Assembly (NCBI GenBank): GCA_963777625.1
Contig: CAVZRO010000035.1
Location: 62,001 to 126,000, forward strand
Reading direction: 5' to 3'
DNA: 64,000 nucleotides
Origin: DATDIC01 sp963777625
Lineage (GTDB): Bacteria; Pseudomonadota; Alphaproteobacteria; Acetobacterales; Acetobacteraceae
This document shows positions 1-8,860 of the stretch, piece after piece. The position numbers and the translations under genes are program-made. Under the pieces are notes generated by a model, which did no database searches, was not told where the DNA came from, and saw only the letters and a program-made list of their open reading frames with translations. How positions within the stretch are numbered: the first letter of the stretch is position 1; each line of letters opens with the position of its first letter.

Positions 1-785
1 TTGCTCTCGGGACTGGCCAGACCCTGAAAGAAGTAGCCAGCCGGAACGCGGAGGCCGGCGGCGTTGCCCGGACCGAACACCACCGGATCGTTCGATGGGT
101 CGGTGCCCAGTCGATGCAGGTACACCTGACCACCGGTCAGAGGCTGGGTTGCACCGGGCGTCGGCTTGGGCAAACGGGTATAGAGAAACGAGTCGTTATC
201 GATCCAGCTTGGTGTCACGTAGCGCGTCCGGTCTATCTGCCCCGGCAGATCGGTGGCGCTGTCGAGGCTGCGGTCGCGCAGCGTGCCCGTCTCGCTGCCT
301 CCCAGCGAAACACCGTACGCCATGTGGCGTCCGTCGGGCGAAATGCTCCAATAGTCGATGCGCGCCGTCAGTCCGGCGCTATCGAACTGGCTGGGATCGA
401 TCAGCACGCGCTCGGCGCGATCAGTGGCCGGACGGATGAAGAGTTTGGCGACCGTATCAGTCGGGCGGAGCTTGCTGTAGATCCACTGCTGCGCTGTCGG
501 CATGACAGCCCCCACGTAGGTTTCCCCGGAATCGAGGCTTCGTAGCTGAGCCAGCAGTGCGGCGCGCGCCGGAATGGCATCGAGCCTATGGCGGGCATAA
601 TCGGCCTGGGCCGACATCCAGGCGTTGAAGTTGGTCCCACCGGCCTCCATCCAGAAATACGGATCGCTGAATTGCATGCCGAACAGCGTCTCGACGTGAT
701 CGACCGTCGGCGTCGGCGGCGGACCGGCGGAGCTCAGCAGTGTCGCGGAAGCCAGCAATGCGGCAACGCGGACAAGCGGTTTCAT
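1..785 (-). CDS. Prolyl oligopeptidase family protein, N-terminal part (runs off window)
   Basis: Reading the minus strand from an ATG at 785 gives an open frame of 261 codons that continues past position 1. It begins with a hydrophobic signal-like segment (MKPLVRVAALLASATLL) and then has the S9A propeller start: DHVETLFGMQFSDPYFWME followed by NAWMSAQADYAR, and later WSISPDGRHMAYGVSLGG, typical of the beta-propeller blades of prolyl oligopeptidases. The family hydrolyses short peptides after proline; the catalytic alpha/beta-hydrolase domain would lie outside the window. The signal sequence suggests an exported enzyme. The upstream 500 bp hold only repeats and a gene remnant, so it is probably transcribed alone. 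Family assignment is from recognised motifs; catalytic residues cannot be checked. Confidence 0.85.
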   Translation of the reverse strand, partial: MKPLVRVAALLASATLLSSAGPPPTPTVDHVETLFGMQFSDPYFWMEAGGTNFNAWMSAQADYARHRLDAIPARAALLAQLRSLDSGETYVGAVMPTAQQWIYSKLRPTDTVAKLFIRPATDRAERVLIDPSQFDSAGLTARIDYWSISPDGRHMAYGVSLGGSETGTLRDRSLDSATDLPGQIDRTRYVTPSWIDNDSFLYTRLPKPTPGATQPLTGGQVYLHRLGTDPSNDPVVFGPGNAAGLRVPAGYFFQGLASPES

Positions 786-1298
786 TCTGCCCTGCGGTGC
801 GACGAAGTCAGAACCATAGCCGCGGTCAACCGCAGGTGCCTAGTGAAAATCGGGCGGCGGTTGCCCGACGGGGGTCCCAGGGACGGCTTGGGGAAGGCAA
901 CGATCCACGTTGAGCCTGGCGGATTGCGGACTTCCGCCGAGCTAGTCATCTCCGTGCCGGCCATTGAGGGCCGAGAGCCACGCCGGAACCGGTAACGGAC
1001 CGCCAGTCGGTAATTTCGGAGCGAAATACGGCTATCCGGTGCGGCAATTGGATATCCGCCGGGGTGGCTCTAGGGCAGGGTTCCGCCATCGGCCGCGTGT
1101 CTTCCCGGGCACGCACGCCACACTGGGAGCGGGCAGTATGGTTCGCGATTACATCGTTATACCGACCCGCGAGAACGAAGACTTTAGATCTGTCATCCCC
1201 GCGAAAAGCGGAATTCCGAGGGGTTAGCTGGATTCCCGCTTTCGCGGGAATGACGAACTTTCGCGGGAATGACGAACGCTTTCGTGGGGATGTGGTTA
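786..1298. other. Intergenic region without a supported gene
   Basis: This 513-bp stretch separates the prolyl oligopeptidase start from the DUF1194 remnant. Short frames exist on both strands but show no family signature and no good ribosome binding site. Its right end contains the inverted-repeat element listed separately. It must contain the promoter of the minus-strand peptidase, but I could not single one out. Confidence 0.5.
1195..1277. repeat. Dispersed hairpin repeat (ATTCCCGC..GCGGGAAT type)
   Basis: A perfect 8-bp stem ATTCCCGC (1232-1239) / GCGGGAAT (1244-1251) with a TTTC loop is followed by GACG and partial copies of the right arm (near 1259-1277). A diverged arm lies at 1195-1211. 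The same element recurs at about 14137, 19534, 43011 and 46089 in this window, always outside genes, which marks it as a REP-like intergenic family. Confidence 0.8.
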
Positions 1299-1534
1299 TG
1301 CGGCCGACCGGTGACGGAGGCGCGGGACGAAGCGATTGCCGCCGGCATAACGATCAACGGCCTGCCCATTGTCCGACGCGAACCGGACATCGCGGCCTAT
1401 TACTCCGGAATGTCATTGGTGGGGAGGCTGCATTTGTTACCGTTGCCAGAGACACTTCAAGCTTCCATACTGCGTTGCTGGAAAAGTTCGTCATGGAAAT
1501 CGCGCAGGTTGGTGCGCGGAGCTGCTTGAGCTGA
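1299..1534 (+). pseudogene. Remnant of a DUF1194 (von Willebrand A-like) protein, C-terminal end
   Basis: Two frames together spell the C-terminal end of a DUF1194 protein. Frame one gives RPVTEARDEAIAAG then ITINGLPIVRREPDIAAYY (about 1302-1400). After a 2-base shift near 1402 the text continues as NVIGGEAAFVTVARDTSSF and HTALLEKFVMEIAQ, ending at the TGA at 1532-1534. The family is about 250 residues; only about 80 remain. The N-terminal side ends abruptly in the hairpin repeat, so the gene was probably cut there. Recognition is from memory of the family (VWA-like, often exported); no function is expected for this fragment. Confidence 0.65.
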
Positions 1535-1537
1535 GAG

Positions 1538-3139
1538 GTGTGGTCGATGCTCATTTCCAACAGCGTCGTGGAGCCAGAGTCAGCCCCGCCAACCGCACTG
1601 CCGCAACACGTAAAACGCGCGCTCGCCTATCTGCGGGCGAATATGGCGGAGAAGGTGACGTTGGCGAAGCTGGCCATCGCCTGCGGGATCTCGCAACGCG
1701 CGCTGCTGAACCAGTTCGAGCGCTTCCTCGGCGTCTCGCCGATCGCGCACCTTCGTCAGATGCGGCTGGCCGCGGCCCGCGCCGAGCTGCAGCAGTCCGC
1801 CGGAACGGTTTCGATCTCGGAGGTTGCATCCGGTTGCGGCTTCACCCATCTGGCCCGGTTTGCCGCGGAATATCGCAAGGCGTTCGGCGAGCTGCCATCC
1901 GCGACCTTGCGGCGCGCCACCGGGAGCTCTGACAAGGGAAACATCGGCAACAATTGTCCTGCGTCCGTTGCTTCGCCGTTTGTTGCGCGACAACGGCCGT
2001 CACTGATCATCCTGCCATTGCGCACCGAGACTATGCAGGAGCGACACATAGCGCAGGAGCTGATGGAGCTGCTGGCGGCGACCATTTCGCGTACCAGCGT
2101 TGCATCTGTGACATTTGCCGACCCCACCGTGGTCATCTTGCGGCGGACGGTGCCGTCTCCTCGGGACCGTGTGACGGCAGAATATTGCCTGAACGGCCGC
2201 CTGGTTCAGCGTGATGCCCGTATTCGAGTGACCCTGTGGCTGGTGGACACACGGGACAGCATGTCTGGGGGGACAGCGACGAGGGAACTGGCGCATGATT
2301 ATCTTGCAACGGTCGTGGACGGCGCAGTATGAGGTGTCGTTCCTGGCATTGGCGGGGCGGAGATCGCGCGCATTCACCGAAAAGACCCAGAGGCGCTCGC
2401 AGCCCGGGAAATGGTTCTGCAGGCGCTTCCGATTTTGCTGAAGATCGACTGGGACAGCTCGCGGAAGGTGTTCGCCATCGCCAGCCGCGCGATGGAGATG
2501 GATCCCGATGATGCGCTACCGGTCGCAGCGGCGGCATACTGCCAGGCCCGTCTGTTCAACGATGCCGCCACGGAGTCACCCGCTGCTACGCGCAGCCTGA
2601 CACATCACCTCGTGCGCCGCGCTGGTGCTCTCGACTCTGGTGATCCTCTCGTGATGACGGCGCGTGCAGCGGTGGCGACGCTGTCTTGGTCAGATGACGA
2701 TGCTGAGACCCTGGTGGATCGCGCACTGGCGATGGACCCGACATCGGGTTGGGCATGGGAACGCAAAGGCTTCGTGTTCCTTTGGAACAACCCGCACGTT
2801 GCTATCGCGTGTTTCAATCGGGCCTTGCAGCTTCATGGACCTTTCATGCCACGGGACAATTGTTTTCTTGGAATTGCTCAGGCACATCAGGCTGCCGGCC
2901 GTCTTGACGAGGCAGCTCGCTGGGCACGTCGGGCGATAGCGGAAAATCCGCGGGCGCCGCTGCCAAAAAGGCTTTTGATTATTTATGAAGATAAGCTGGG
3001 CCGGGATTTTGCAGCACGGCAATTGGCCGACCAACTGTGCCGCGAGCATCCTGAAGTGAGGATCTCGCTACTCGAGCAGATCTATCCCTCCGGTTGCTTT
3101 TGCTTTGACAACCTGCGGCATGCCGGCGTGCCGTCGTAG
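1538..3139 (+). pseudogene. AraC-type HTH / TPR regulator interrupted by an in-frame TGA
   Basis: The frame starts at GTG 1538 (or ATG 1547, nine bases after GAGAGG). The first about 130 residues form a double helix-turn-helix AraC domain (VTLAKLAIACGISQRALLNQ; ISEVASGCGFTHLARFAAEY). A middle domain resembles the TolB-N-like part of cyclase-type regulators (SLIILPLRTE to DTRDSM). The frame stops at TGA 2330-2332 but the same frame continues without a shift: PGIGGAEIARIHRKDPEAL, then tetratricopeptide-like helices (AMDPTSGWAWERKGFVFLW; AARWARRAIAENPRAP) to 3139. Because the coding continues in the same frame, this is a point nonsense change or a read error, not a gene end. Without read-through the product is a 264-residue DNA-binding half lacking the TPR part. 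Its target could be the molybdoenzyme remnant just downstream. Confidence 0.8.
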
Positions 3140-3246
3140 CAAGGTCGTCGAACGAAAATGTGCGGAGCAATATCAAGCGGGGGAGAGAGTGTCATGAAGG
3201 CCAATGAGCTTCTCGTGGTGACTTCATTCGCAGGTGGAGGGTTATC

Positions 3247-3842
3247 ATGCTGACGTTGCAACGCCGTACGGTGCTGGGTGGTGCCATCGCCGGCGCTGCG
3301 CTGCTGCAACGCGGCGCGTACGCCCAGTCTGGTCCGAACCAGAAGGTCATCCCCTGGAGCGATCAACCATCGCCGGTACCACCGCCGCTGGCGAATGTGG
3401 CTCAGGGTATCACGCCCTGGGAGAGTTCTGATTCCTGGATCACACCGAAGGACAAGTGGTTCAGCATTGCCCACATTGACCGGCCGGTGATCGACGAGAA
3501 TGCCCGGCGACGGGCCGGGCTGTCTGGTCACCAAACCAACGACGATGACGCTTGCGGACCTGAAGGCTCTGCCACGGCAGGAGGTCACCAGCACCCTCGA
3601 ATGCTCGGGCAATAATGGGCTTCCATTTGCCATCAGCACGATCGGCAATGCGCGATGGGCGGGAGCGTCGCTGGCGAACATACTTCATACTGCACAGATC
3701 AAACCCGGCGCCATCGAAGTCGTGTTCTATGGTACTGACCAAGGCGAGGAGGTTGTGCACAAGGAACGCCGTGACACAACGGCACCGGGTTGCGCCGGCA
3801 TGTCAGATCGACGACGCGGTGAACCCGGCAAATCTATCATGA
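3247..3842 (+). pseudogene. Decayed sulfite-oxidase-family molybdopterin enzyme (SoxC-like), truncated
   Basis: The start at 3247 has a Tat-type signal (LQRRTVLGGAIAGAALLQRG). The mature part begins like SoxC/sulfite dehydrogenase (SDSWITPKDKWFSIAHIDRP). Near 3500 the frame shifts by +1 and continues with the molybdopterin domain: LVTKPTTMTLADLKALPRQE and LECSGNNGLPFAIS, the latter holding the molybdenum-ligand cysteine, then ARWAGASLANIL. Near 3760 a further shift gives QIDDAVNPANL, ending at a stop at 3840-3842. A complete member has about 400 residues; only about 200 are represented and the dimerisation domain is absent. The next gene begins 38 bases later. This is genuine decay (shifts plus truncation), unlike the single-insertion genes elsewhere. 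Confidence 0.75.
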
Positions 3843-3879
3843 ATAGAGCGAAGCTCGCGATGGCGGCCGCAAGAGGCCG

Positions 3880-5883
3880 GTGATCGAGACGCGATTCCCC
3901 CACCGCGCGCGCGAGTTGGAGCATGTGCTGATCCCGCTGGCGGACGGCACTCGGCTGGCCGCGCGCATCTGGCTGCCGAGCGATGCCGAGCGGCACCCGG
4001 TACCGGCGATCCTGGAGTATCTGCCGTATCGCAAGCGCGACGGGACGTGGGAGCGCGATGCGCTGACGCATCCCTGGTTTGCCGGCCATGGCTATGCGGG
4101 CGTGCGCGTCGATATCCGCGGCAGCGGCGAATCGGACGGGGTGCTGGGCGACGAATATTCGCAGCAGGAGTTGGATGACGGGGTCGAGGTGATCGCGTGG
4201 ATCGCGCGCCAGAGCTGGTGCAGCGGCGCGGTCGGGATGATGGGAATCTCCTGGGGCGGGTTCAACGGGTTGCAGATCGCGGCGCTGCGGCCGCCGGCGC
4301 TGAAGGCGATCGTGACGATCTGTTCGACCGATGACCGCTACCGCGACGACGTGCATTTCATGGGCGGGGCGCTGCTGACGGCGAAGTTCGGCTGGGCCTC
4401 CGTGTTTCAGCTATTCATGGCGCATCCGCCGGATCCGGTGCTGGTGGGCGATCGCTGGCGGAGCATGTGGCTGGAGCGGATCGATGCGGCGCCGTTGTTC
4501 CTGGCGCAGTGGCTGCGGCACCAGCGGCGCGATGCGTATTGGAAGCACGGGTCGGTGTGCGAGGACTACGGCGCCATTGCATGTGCGGTGTTGGCCGTCG
4601 GCGGCTGGACCGATGGCTACACCAATGCGATTCCGCGGCTGCTGGCTGGGCTTTCGACGCCGCGGCTGGGGCTGATCGGGCCGTGGGCGCATCGGTATCC
4701 GCATTTTGCGTCGCCCGAGCCGCGGGTTGGGTTCCTGCAAGAGGCGCTGCGCTGGTGGGACCGCTGGCTGAAGGGCATCGACAATGGCGTGATGGACGAG
4801 CCGATGCTGCGTGCCTGGATCATGGACAGCGTACGGCCGGCGGCATGGCATGCGGAGCGGCCGGGGCGATGGGTGGGCGAGCCGGGGTGGCCGCCAGCAG
4901 GTGTGCCGCGGCGGCTGTTTCTGACCGGGTCGGGGTTGCGCTCCGCGCCGGGTGAGGCGGTGGCGCTGACCGTGCGGACGCCGCAAAGCCTGGGGTCGGC
5001 GGGCGGAAGCTGGTGCCCGTTCGGGGTCGGGCCGGACGATGCGGACGATCAGCGGGACGACGATGCGCTGTCGTTGGTGTTCGATACGGACGTGTTGGAG
5101 TCGGGTATCGAGATTCTGGGGGCGCCAGTGCTGGAGATCGATGTTGCGGCGGAGCGATCTCCGGCGATGCTGGTGGCGCGGCTGTGCGACGTGCATCCGG
5201 ATGGGGCGAGCCTGCGGGTAAGCTACGGCGTGCTGAACCTGACGCATCGGGATGGGCATGAGGTGCCGAAGCCGGTGATGCCGGGGCAGGTGATGCGGGT
5301 GCGTTTGCAACTGAATGACGCAGGGTTCCGGTTTCCGGCGGGGCATCGCATCCGGGTGGCGCTGTCCACGACCTATTGGCCGATGATCTGGCCGGGGCCG
5401 GACGCCGCGACGGTGACCGTATTCGCCGGATCCGGCGTGCTGCTGCTGCCGGAGCGGGCCGGTGCTGAAGGTGCGACGCCGGTGCTGCCCGATGCGGTCA
5501 CGGCCGCGCCGGCGCGGAGTACTGTGCTGCGCGAGGGCCAGTCGAGCCGCGCGGCGGGACGGGATGACGCTAGTGGCGAGCGTTACTTCCGCTTCAGTGA
5601 CACGCCGAGCGTGGTGCGCATCGATGACATCGGGATCGAGCTGGAGAACGAAGGCGGCGGCGAATTTGGTATCAGGGACGACGACCCGTTGAGCGCACGC
5701 GCCGAGCTGCGCCGCGTCAACACCGTCAGCCGGGGCGAATGGCGGGTGCGAACCGAGTTTGTCATGCGGTTTTCCGCCAACCGCGATGCGTTTCATGTGC
5801 AAGCGGTTTTGTCGGCGTTCGACGATGCGGTGCTGATCCGCCGGCGCGAATGGGATGAAACGATCCCGCGTGATCTGATGTGA
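3880..5883 (+). CDS. CocE/NonD family hydrolase (peptidase S15-like)
   Basis: This 667-residue protein has the X-Pro dipeptidyl-peptidase/cocaine-esterase fold. It starts with PLADGTRLAARIWLP, has the nucleophile elbow MGISWGG (Ser about 124), the acid in GGWTDGY (Asp about 245) and the catalytic His in GPWAHRYPH (about 271), and a C-terminal jelly-roll domain (EIDVAAERSPAMLVARL, FRFPAGHRIRVALSTTYW). Such enzymes hydrolyse acyl esters or N-terminal dipeptides; the substrate cannot be read from sequence. The start is GTG 3880, overlapping the stop of a short upstream frame. About 100 residues at the C-terminus (from about 575) are an additional beta-rich part. It reads through without a break, in contrast to its upstream neighbours. 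Probably cytoplasmic, as no signal peptide is seen. Confidence 0.88.
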   Translation: MIETRFPHRARELEHVLIPLADGTRLAARIWLPSDAERHPVPAILEYLPYRKRDGTWERDALTHPWFAGHGYAGVRVDIRGSGESDGVLGDEYSQQELDDGVEVIAWIARQSWCSGAVGMMGISWGGFNGLQIAALRPPALKAIVTICSTDDRYRDDVHFMGGALLTAKFGWASVFQLFMAHPPDPVLVGDRWRSMWLERIDAAPLFLAQWLRHQRRDAYWKHGSVCEDYGAIACAVLAVGGWTDGYTNAIPRLLAGLSTPRLGLIGPWAHRYPHFASPEPRVGFLQEALRWWDRWLKGIDNGVMDEPMLRAWIMDSVRPAAWHAERPGRWVGEPGWPPAGVPRRLFLTGSGLRSAPGEAVALTVRTPQSLGSAGGSWCPFGVGPDDADDQRDDDALSLVFDTDVLESGIEILGAPVLEIDVAAERSPAMLVARLCDVHPDGASLRVSYGVLNLTHRDGHEVPKPVMPGQVMRVRLQLNDAGFRFPAGHRIRVALSTTYWPMIWPGPDAATVTVFAGSGVLLLPERAGAEGATPVLPDAVTAAPARSTVLREGQSSRAAGRDDASGERYFRFSDTPSVVRIDDIGIELENEGGGEFGIRDDDPLSARAELRRVNTVSRGEWRVRTEFVMRFSANRDAFHVQAVLSAFDDAVLIRRREWDETIPRDLM

Positions 5884-5953
5884 TTGCCGGGTCTTGTGGG
5901 CGATGTCGGGCGGCCGGCAGAGTGTTTGACCGATCATGCTGGAGGGGCAAGCG

Positions 5954-6580
5954 ATGGCGATCGAATTGTGGACATGGAATACGCCGAACGGCCGCAAGAT
6001 CAGCGTGGCGCTGGAGGAGATGGGGCTGCGCTACAACGTCCGGACGGTGAATATCAGCAAGGGCGAGCAGTTCAATCCGGAGTTCCTGAAGATCAGCCCG
6101 AACAACCGCATCCCGGCCATTGTGGATGATGACGGGCCGGGCGGGATGCCGATCAGCGTTTTTGAATCGGGAGCGATTCTGATTTATCTCGGGCAGAAGA
6201 CCGGGCAGTTCTGGCCGGCCGATCAGCGCAGCCAGGTGCGCGTGCTGGAATGGCTGATGTGGCAGATGGGCGGGTTCGGGCCGATGCCCGGCCAGGTGCA
6301 TCATTTCCTGCAGGTGGAGAACGAGCAGGACCGGCGGTACGGTCTGGAGCGGTACATGAAGGAAACCCGGCGGCTGTATGGGGTGCTGGATAAGCGGCTG
6401 GGCGTGGTGGAGTATGTTGCCGGCGAGGTGTCGATCGCCGATTTCGCGATCCTGGGATGGGCGTGGCGGCATGAGCGGCACAAGGTCGATTTGGCGGATT
6501 TTCCGAACGTGAAGCGGTGGTACGAGGCGATGATGGCCCGCCCGGGGACCGCGCGCGGGTTCGAGGTGGCGCTGAGCTGA
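5954..6580 (+). CDS. Glutathione S-transferase family protein (YfcG/Ure2p-like)
   Basis: The 208-residue protein begins MAIELWTWNTPNGRKISVAL, the thioredoxin-like N-terminal domain with the TPNG segment at the place of the catalytic residue in Ure2p/YfcG-type enzymes. It continues with NRIPAIVDDDG and FESGAILIYLGQKTGQFWP (glutathione-binding cis-Pro and Glu-Ser). The all-helical C-terminal domain follows (VLEWLMWQMGGFGPMPGQ). ATG 5954 is preferred over the in-frame 5936 because GGAGGGG (5941-5947) lies six bases before it. Family members reduce disulfides or peroxides using glutathione. It follows the CocE hydrolase by 70 bp and may be cotranscribed. Confidence 0.9.
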   Translation: MAIELWTWNTPNGRKISVALEEMGLRYNVRTVNISKGEQFNPEFLKISPNNRIPAIVDDDGPGGMPISVFESGAILIYLGQKTGQFWPADQRSQVRVLEWLMWQMGGFGPMPGQVHHFLQVENEQDRRYGLERYMKETRRLYGVLDKRLGVVEYVAGEVSIADFAILGWAWRHERHKVDLADFPNVKRWYEAMMARPGTARGFEVALS

Positions 6581-6672
6581 TCGGAGTTTGGTTTGACGCT
6601 TGCGGCGCCGGTCCGTAGAAGGGGCGGGCAAACGCCGTGTCGGGGCTGCGGTCCCGGTCGCGCGCTTTCGGC

Positions 6673-6764
6673 GGAGGGATGGCCGAGCGGCTGAAGGCGG
6701 CGGTTTGCTAAACCGTTGTACGGGTCAACCCGTACCGGGGGTTCGAATCCCCCTCCCTCCGCCA
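6673..6764 (+). tRNA. tRNA-Ser (anticodon GCU)
   Basis: A complete class II tRNA. The acceptor stem is GGAGGGA (6673-6679) paired with TCCCTCC (6754-6760), with discriminator G and an encoded CCA (6762-6764). The D-arm is GGCCGAG..GGCTGAAGG. The anticodon loop centre GCT lies at 6707-6709. A long variable arm, TACGGGTCAACCCGTA, is typical of tRNA-Ser. The T-arm is GGGGGTTCGAATCCCCC. It reads AGC/AGU serine codons. No integrase lies next to it and I see no duplicated 3' end nearby. Confidence 0.97.
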
Positions 6765-6984
6765 GCCTTTCTAGCGTTATCAGACGGGTCGGCTTGGCGG
6801 CCTCATGTTGGCGTCCCGGGTTTTCGCGCTGCTCGGGCGCATTTCGATCGGGCTCGCCCGAGAAGCGGGCGACCCGGTGGTTCTCGATGTCGCCAATGAC
6901 GGCCGGCGGATGGAGGATCCAGAGCAATGAAACTGCTTCTGCGACGTCTGATGCTGGTGCGAAGAGGCGCGAGGAGCGGCACCT

Positions 6985-7806
6985 TCAGCCTGGCTGAATA
7001 TGCACTGCGCGCGAAGGGCGACGGACGGGTGCGACGAGCGGTGCCGGAACCAGGATCACCAGCTTGTAGTCGGGCCGTTCCGACAGGGTGAAACTGTGCT
7101 GTACGAAGCAGAGCGCACCATCCTGCGGATGGTTGAATGTTCTGATTCCGCCGGCGCGATGCTGGACCCCTTGCTCATTCCACGCCCTGGCAAAGAGCGC
7201 ACTGTCTTTGCGCAGCGTATCGACGAAGTTTTTGACCCGCACGTCGCGAAATGTGTGGCCATAATCTGCCCGGAACTCCGCCAGCAGTCTCCGGGCCCTG
7301 TCCTCCCACTCCGGAATGAGGGTACGTGCGGCCTTCTCCAGGAAGACGAATCGCAGCAGGTTGCGCTGATGATCAGCATCCAGCCAGCCGCAAAAGAGCC
7401 GCGCGGCGGCCTGATTCCAGCAGCATGCGGTCCAGAGACGGTCGAGGCCATAGGCTGGATGCTCGATTGCGTTGACCGCGGCCAGCAGTGACGGGGGTGC
7501 ATCCGTCTCCGGCTCGGCTGGCATTTCGGGATCGAGACGACCGGCCAGCTCGAACAGATAGGCGCGTTCGGCCGGCGTGAGCGACAGCGCATGGGCGAGG
7601 CGGGCCAGCGCGTCGGGCGAAGCCTGCACGGGGCGGCCCTGCTCCAGCCAGGCGCACCATGTCACGCTGATGCCGGCGCGGGCCGCGAGTTCCTCTCGCC
7701 GCAAGCCGGGCGTGCGCCGGCGCGCGCGAGGATCGCCGGGCTGTGCCCGCTCTCGGTGGGCGCGGATGAACTCTCCTAGAAGGCGCCTTTGGTCCGCATC
7801 CAGCAT
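6985..7806 (-). CDS. MmyB-type helix-turn-helix transcriptional regulator
   Basis: The 273-residue protein starts with a Xre-type helix-turn-helix (LGEFIRAHRERAQPGDP; TPGLRREELAARAGISVTW). It continues with the MmyB-like ligand-binding domain: LAHALSLTPAERAYLFELAG, ALDRLW-like YGLDRLWTACCWNQAAARLF, and the C-terminal FNHPQDGALCFVQHSFTL. In this family the C-terminal PAS-like domain is thought to bind fatty-acid-like ligands. It is divergent from the methyltransferase gene at 7892 with 85 bp between the starts, an arrangement in which MmyB regulators usually control the neighbour (often an oxidoreductase or methyltransferase). A promoter is visible directly upstream of the ATG (listed separately). 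Confidence 0.9.
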   Translation of the reverse strand: MLDADQRRLLGEFIRAHRERAQPGDPRARRRTPGLRREELAARAGISVTWCAWLEQGRPVQASPDALARLAHALSLTPAERAYLFELAGRLDPEMPAEPETDAPPSLLAAVNAIEHPAYGLDRLWTACCWNQAAARLFCGWLDADHQRNLLRFVFLEKAARTLIPEWEDRARRLLAEFRADYGHTFRDVRVKNFVDTLRKDSALFARAWNEQGVQHRAGGIRTFNHPQDGALCFVQHSFTLSERPDYKLVILVPAPLVAPVRRPSRAVHIQPG

Positions 7807-7816
7807 GGAACCGACT

Positions 7817-7845
7817 ATAATAGGATAACGATCGAGCTTTTAACA
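7817..7845 (-). promoter_or_regulatory. Putative sigma70-type promoter of the MmyB regulator
   Basis: On the minus strand, TGTTAA (7845-7840) and TATTAT (7822-7817) are separated by 17 bp. The regulator ATG lies only 11 bases after the -10 box, so the mRNA would have almost no leader. The divergent methyltransferase start is at 7892, so a repressor bound here could control both genes. This is pattern recognition only. Confidence 0.4.
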
Positions 7846-7891
7846 GTTTAAGTTTGCGGCATGCTGCTCTTTCGGAAAGCGGAGTGAAGCG

Positions 7892-8656
7892 ATGGAAAGA
7901 GCACATGAGAATGTCGTGGAAGCGCAGTTCGGGCCGCGCGCGAAAGCCTATGTCGATAGCGCGGTCCATGCGCAGGGTGCGGAGTTGGAGGCACTGGAGG
8001 CGATCATTCGCGAGATTCGCCCGGCGCGCGCCCTCGATCTTGGGGCCGGGGGCGGCCACGTCTCCTATCTGATGGCGCGCCACGCCGGTTCCGTGACCGC
8101 CGCTGATCTGTCGCAGGAGATGCTGGCGGTGGTGGCGGCGACGGCACGTGACAAAGGCATCGCCAATATCGATACAGCCCAGGCGCCGGCTGAGCGTCTG
8201 CCGTTCGAAGACGGTCGTTTCGATTTTCTGGGATGCCGCTATTCCGCGCATCACTGGCGCGATTGGGAGGGCGGCCTGCGCGAGGCGCGCCGGGTGCTGA
8301 GGCGCGGCAGCCGGGCCATATTCATCGACCCTTATTCGCCTGGTCCGGCGCTTTTCGATACGCATCTGCAATCCGTCGAACTGCTGCGCGACACCTCGCA
8401 CGTGCGCAACTACACGGCGGCGGAATGGATCGCCGCACTGGCGCGGTCCGGTTTCGCGCTTGCAGGCTGCCGGACGTGGCGGCTGCGCATGGATTTTCCC
8501 GTCTGGACGGCGCGCATGCGCACGCCGGACGACAATGTGCGGGCGATCCGGGCGCTGCAGGCGGCCGCCGCCGCGGAGACCAGGGCGCATTTCGCGATCG
8601 AGGCGGATGGTTCGTTCCTGCTCGACATTCTGATGATGGAGACGACGGCCGAGTGA
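7892..8656 (+). CDS. Class I SAM-dependent methyltransferase
   Basis: A 254-residue methyltransferase of the UbiE/MenG-like group. The S-adenosylmethionine loop is ALDLGAGGGHVSYL (about residues 47-60), the acidic end of strand 2 is TAADLSQEM, the Methyltransf_11 core is RLPFEDGRFDFLGCRYSAHH, and the post-motif is EARRVLRRGSRAIFID. The start ATG 7892 is preceded by GGAG at 7881. The substrate is unknown: the overall plan is shared by quinone, sterol and small-molecule methyltransferases. It stands divergent to the MmyB regulator at 6985-7806 and is probably its target, which would make it inducible. No signal peptide; cytoplasmic. Confidence 0.88.
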   Translation: MERAHENVVEAQFGPRAKAYVDSAVHAQGAELEALEAIIREIRPARALDLGAGGGHVSYLMARHAGSVTAADLSQEMLAVVAATARDKGIANIDTAQAPAERLPFEDGRFDFLGCRYSAHHWRDWEGGLREARRVLRRGSRAIFIDPYSPGPALFDTHLQSVELLRDTSHVRNYTAAEWIAALARSGFALAGCRTWRLRMDFPVWTARMRTPDDNVRAIRALQAAAAAETRAHFAIEADGSFLLDILMMETTAE

Positions 8657-8860
8657 TCTTCGCGTCCGATGGTGGCGGCCGCGGGCGGGGGCACGCAGGG
8701 TGTCGGAATGCCATTGCTGTACTCAGGGCTTCATCGGCTGCTCATGAAGGAAGTCGCGGGTACACGCTGGGTTGCATAGTCAGCGTCGGATACTCATGCG
8801 ATATGGCACTGGAAATGGCGTCAAATGATGATAATGTTGTGCCGTGCAGGAGATTTGAAG

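Noticed and set aside
2330..2332. TGA as a selenocysteine codon in the AraC/TPR frame
   Set aside because: The family has no cysteine or selenocysteine at this place that I know of, no hairpin of the bacterial SECIS type was seen after the TGA, and a regulator is an unlikely selenoprotein.
4411..5997. Long minus-strand ORF of 528 codons opposite the CocE hydrolase
   Set aside because: It is an antisense shadow: rich in Arg/His/Pro/Gln and without family motifs, while the plus strand encodes a complete hydrolase.
6805..6930. 41-residue ORF after tRNA-Ser
   Set aside because: It has no recognisable motif and no clear ribosome site. It could be a remnant but nothing supports a gene.
6673..6984. 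Integration site of a genomic island at tRNA-Ser
   Set aside because: No integrase, no repeated tRNA 3' end and no composition change follow the tRNA.
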